Below are positions 24,474 through 26,550 of a stretch of 26,550 bases of DNA, one piece after another (the first letter of the stretch is position 1; each line of letters begins with the position of its first letter). Source of the stretch: JBDNJM01 sp041687755 (GTDB lineage: Bacteria > Planctomycetota > UBA1135 > GCA-002686595). The stretch is from the NCBI GenBank assembly GCA_041687755.1, contig JBDNJM010000175.1:1-26550 (forward strand), read 5' to 3'. The notes under the pieces are model-generated. The model was not told the origin of the DNA. It ran no database searches and saw only the letters and a program-made list of their open reading frames with translations. The translations under genes were made by a program, and so were the position numbers.

Positions 24474-24674
24474 ATCAAGGGCTCCTTCGCCGGCATCACG
24501 CGCGTCCCCGCCATCCAGGCCGACCCGGAGGGCTGGACCGTGGAGCCCAACCTGAAGGCTTACTTCACGGGCGAGCTGGGCTTGACCGAAGCGCAGGTCA
24601 CGAAGCTCGCGGAGCTGGCCCAGGCCGCGGTCAAGAAGGGCAGACCCGAGGGGCGCTGCGGGCTCGCCCCGTAG
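24474..24674 (+). pseudogene. Orphaned 3' end of the M56 sensor gene after an in-frame TAG
   Basis: The same frame continues 66 codons past the TAG to the next stop. It reads IKGSFAGITRVPAIQADPEG and onward through KAYFTGELGLTEAQ to LAQAAVKKG. This matches the last part of the stand-alone copy (VKGSFAGLTRVIPAIQADPE ... LAQAAAKKG) at roughly three residues in four by eye, with one missing codon. The TGA that ends the copy is AGA here. The protein-level match after the stop argues that the TAG is a recent nonsense change (or a sequence error). Confidence 0.75.
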
Positions 24675-24820
24675 GTCCCGCCCCGCGTGCCGAGGCGAGG
24701 GGCGACAGGCACGGCCTCTGGGCCCGTCTCCACCGACCCGGATCGAATCGGCTACGCGCCAGCAGTCGCGGCGCGGTAGACCAGGGGTAGCCCGCTTCTC
24801 ACCTAGGTCCTTCGCGCCCC

Positions 24821-26464
24821 ATGCATCACCGCATCGCCCTGCCCTGCCTGCTCCTCACTCTCCTTGCCGCTGAGGCCGCCGCCCAACGCGGGGCAGCCCC
24901 CCAGGCGGGCGGTGGGCGCGGCGCCCCGACCGCAGCCGCCGTTCCCGAGGGCGTGCCGGTCACCTGGGCCTGCGAGGCCGAGGCGATTTTTCAGGGCTCC
25001 GCCGAGAGCGACCACCTCGGCGCCAGCCTCTCGGTCGGCGACTGGAACGGCGACGGCGTCGACGACCTGCTCGCCGGCGGAATTCAGCGCTGGTCCAAGC
25101 CGATGGGACACCCCGGCCGCGCCATCCTGTTCCTGGGGCCCTTCCGTTCGAGCGCGGGCAAGGAAGTGCTGGCCGAGCCCGCGCTGATCTTCGAGGGTGC
25201 CGAAGACGACTCGCGCTTCGGCTGGGCGGCCGAGTTCGTCGGCGACGTCGACGGCGACGGGCGCGACGACGTCGCGATCGGTGCTCCGCGTGGCCCACGT
25301 GCTAACACCGAGCGGGGTGCGACCTTCGAGGAACGCGGGGTTGTTTCGCTGTTCCTGACCGGCGCTTTGGGCGAAGACACGCCGAAACGCCTCGGGCCCG
25401 CGGAGGCCAGCCTCAACCTCACCGGTCCGGCCCCCGCCGCACGGCTCGGGATGGAGATAGAGGCACTCGGCGACCGTGACTTCGACGGCGGCGCCGACTT
25501 CGCCATCGCCGCACCCTCGCACCAGGGCGGACGCGGTACCGTGTACATTGTGCGCTCCACTGCCGTGATGGCCGAGCGCGAGGAACGCGAGGTTTCGATT
25601 CTGACGATCGCGCCCGAATCCTGGAGCGGCACGACCAAGGACGAGCTGTTCGGCATGACGCTGCTGCGCGTCGAGCACGCGCGGAGCTACGAGATCCCCA
25701 CCGGCGAAGTCAAACGCATCGAGGGCGCACTGGTGATCGGCTCCCCCGCCATGCGCTACGTCGGGGCCAAAGGCGAGTTCGCCGACCGCGAGGGGATGGC
25801 GCCCTCCGGGCCCGGCGCGGTCTCTATTCTGTTCGACGTCGCCCTATCGGAAGGCGAAGCGCCCCTGCGCCTGGGCGATCCGGACCCGCAGGGCGACGGC
25901 CGCTTCGGTTACGCCTTGGGCGCCGGATGCGACCTCGACGGCGACGGCGTCGAAGAGCTGCTCGTCGGCGAACCGCGCTGCGATACGACGCCGAAGGACC
26001 CCGCAACTAGCTCCCAGGGCCGCGTGCACGTGCTGCGAATCGCAGACCTGTCGACGCTCCTGACCCTCGACGGCGAGAACCACGACGCCCACTTCGGCTG
26101 GAGCCTCGCGGGCCTCGGCGGTCAGCACTTCGCCGCCGGCGCCAAGGGCGAGAACCCGCCCGCCGCGCCCGAGGACAGCCCCTGCCCAATGGACCCGCGC
26201 CTGGGCGACGCGACGGCAGGCGTCGTGCGCGTGTTCGAAGCGCGCCCAGGCAAGGATGAGGGGCCACTCCAGAGCAGGCTGCGCCACGTGTTCGCCGGCC
26301 AGGACCTGCGCGACCGCTTCGGCTACGCGATCCTCACGGGGCCGGTGCTCGGCGGCCAGCCGACGTTGCTGTCGGCCGGGTTTGCTTGGCCCGACGACCC
26401 GCGCGGTGAGGACGGCAAGGCGGAGATGGGGCGCGTGTATCTGCTGCGCCCCAACCTGGAGTAG
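24821..26464 (+). CDS. Secreted FG-GAP (integrin-alpha-like) beta-propeller protein
   Basis: 547 residues with a signal peptide (MHHRIALPCLLLTLLAAEAA, likely cleaved near AAA-Q22). FG-GAP repeats are marked by calcium-loop motifs: GDWNGDGVDDLLAGG (73-87), GDVDGDGRDDVAIGAP (141-156), GDRDFDGGADFAIAAP (217-232) and CDLDGDGVEELLVGEP (370-385). Phe-Gly partners (RFGWA, LFGMT, RFGYA, HFGWS, RFGYA) precede or follow them. Together they predict a seven-bladed propeller stabilised by calcium, exported to the periplasm or surface. Such proteins are abundant in Planctomycetota and usually mediate adhesion or binding; no catalytic motif is visible. The ATG is preceded by GCGCCCC and there is no Shine-Dalgarno. 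It starts about 150 bp after the remnant of the M56 gene and is probably an independent transcription unit. Confidence 0.85.
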   Translation: MHHRIALPCLLLTLLAAEAAAQRGAAPQAGGGRGAPTAAAVPEGVPVTWACEAEAIFQGSAESDHLGASLSVGDWNGDGVDDLLAGGIQRWSKPMGHPGRAILFLGPFRSSAGKEVLAEPALIFEGAEDDSRFGWAAEFVGDVDGDGRDDVAIGAPRGPRANTERGATFEERGVVSLFLTGALGEDTPKRLGPAEASLNLTGPAPAARLGMEIEALGDRDFDGGADFAIAAPSHQGGRGTVYIVRSTAVMAEREEREVSILTIAPESWSGTTKDELFGMTLLRVEHARSYEIPTGEVKRIEGALVIGSPAMRYVGAKGEFADREGMAPSGPGAVSILFDVALSEGEAPLRLGDPDPQGDGRFGYALGAGCDLDGDGVEELLVGEPRCDTTPKDPATSSQGRVHVLRIADLSTLLTLDGENHDAHFGWSLAGLGGQHFAAGAKGENPPAAPEDSPCPMDPRLGDATAGVVRVFEARPGKDEGPLQSRLRHVFAGQDLRDRFGYAILTGPVLGGQPTLLSAGFAWPDDPRGEDGKAEMGRVYLLRPNLE

Positions 26465-26481
26465 CACCGCCCGTGCGAGCG

Positions 26482-26506
26482 GGGGGAAGGATACGGTGCC
26501 AGGCAC
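26482..26506. repeat. Short palindromic motif, possible REP-like element start
   Basis: GGGGGAAGGATACG (26482-26495) is the exact reverse complement of the first 14 bases of the window. It leads into GTGCC-A-GGCAC (26496-26506), a small inverted repeat of a type often seen in dispersed palindromic repeats. Identification as a mobile or REP-like element is tentative. Confidence 0.35.
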
Positions 26507-26525
26507 GTTTTCTCCGGTTCCGTCG

Positions 26526-26550
26526 GCATCAGCCGCATAGCGGCTGATGC
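26526..26550. repeat. Perfect 11-bp hairpin at the window edge
   Basis: GCATCAGCCGC, the loop ATA, then GCGGCTGATGC form a perfect stem-loop ending at the last base of the window. It lies about 60 bp after the FG-GAP gene stop, so it may be a terminator or part of a dispersed palindromic repeat. What follows is not visible. Confidence 0.6.

Noticed and set aside
1..26550. tRNA, rRNA, insertion sequence or prophage genes
   Set aside because: No T-loop-like signals with matching acceptor stems, no rRNA-like stretches, and no transposase, integrase or phage structural motifs were seen on either strand.

Overview
The window is very GC-rich, gene-dense bacterial DNA. Its gene content points to a member of the Planctomycetota or a close relative. 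It has a Sigma70_ECF-type sigma factor abutting a membrane Ser/Thr kinase, a sigma factor fused to a membrane helix and beta-sandwich repeats, a BlaI/M56-BlaR1 pair, secreted FG-GAP and WD40 proteins, and almost no Shine-Dalgarno signals. This placement is inferred from family content; no rRNA or tRNA gene is visible.

Layout. (1) Positions 26-3084: a Pus10-type pseudouridine synthase on the minus strand, divergent from an lgt-like gene overlapped by an RNase HII-like gene. (2) 3356-5708: a UDP-galactopyranose-mutase-like flavoprotein and a family 2 glycosyltransferase, probably a surface-glycan pair. (3) 5770-6528, minus: a small coiled-coil lipoprotein whose signal peptide contains a 15-bp tandem repeat. 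(4) 6981-11339: an ECF sigma factor with a (PESAA)n repeat, immediately followed by a 1164-residue receptor-like kinase. (5) 11461-12639, minus: an RluA-family pseudouridine synthase. Its predicted ATG shares the palindrome CATG with the divergent gene on the other strand. (6) 12638-15966: two overlapping secreted genes, each combining a degenerate trypsin-like domain with a beta-propeller. (7) 15938-17023, minus: a NAPE-PLD/RomA-like metallo-hydrolase. (8) 17326-19962: the sigma factor fused to a membrane helix and beta-sandwiches. (9) 20225-24674: a BlaI repressor with twin operators, an M56 metalloprotease sensor, and an upstream stand-alone copy of the sensor's C-terminal half; the full-length sensor gene carries an in-frame TAG that removes the last repeat. 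(10) 24821-26464: an FG-GAP protein, followed by palindromic sequence at the window edge.

The most unusual items are the archaeal/eukaryotic-type Pus10 in a bacterial context with a compact four-Cys zinc ribbon, the partial duplication of the M56 sensor domain, and the tandem pseudo-protease/propeller proteins. Much of the window concerns sensing across the membrane (two sigma systems and one BlaI/BlaR1 system) and secreted beta-propeller proteins. No complete, obviously new multi-gene system can be demonstrated from sequence alone. The M56 region is the best candidate for an undescribed signalling variant.
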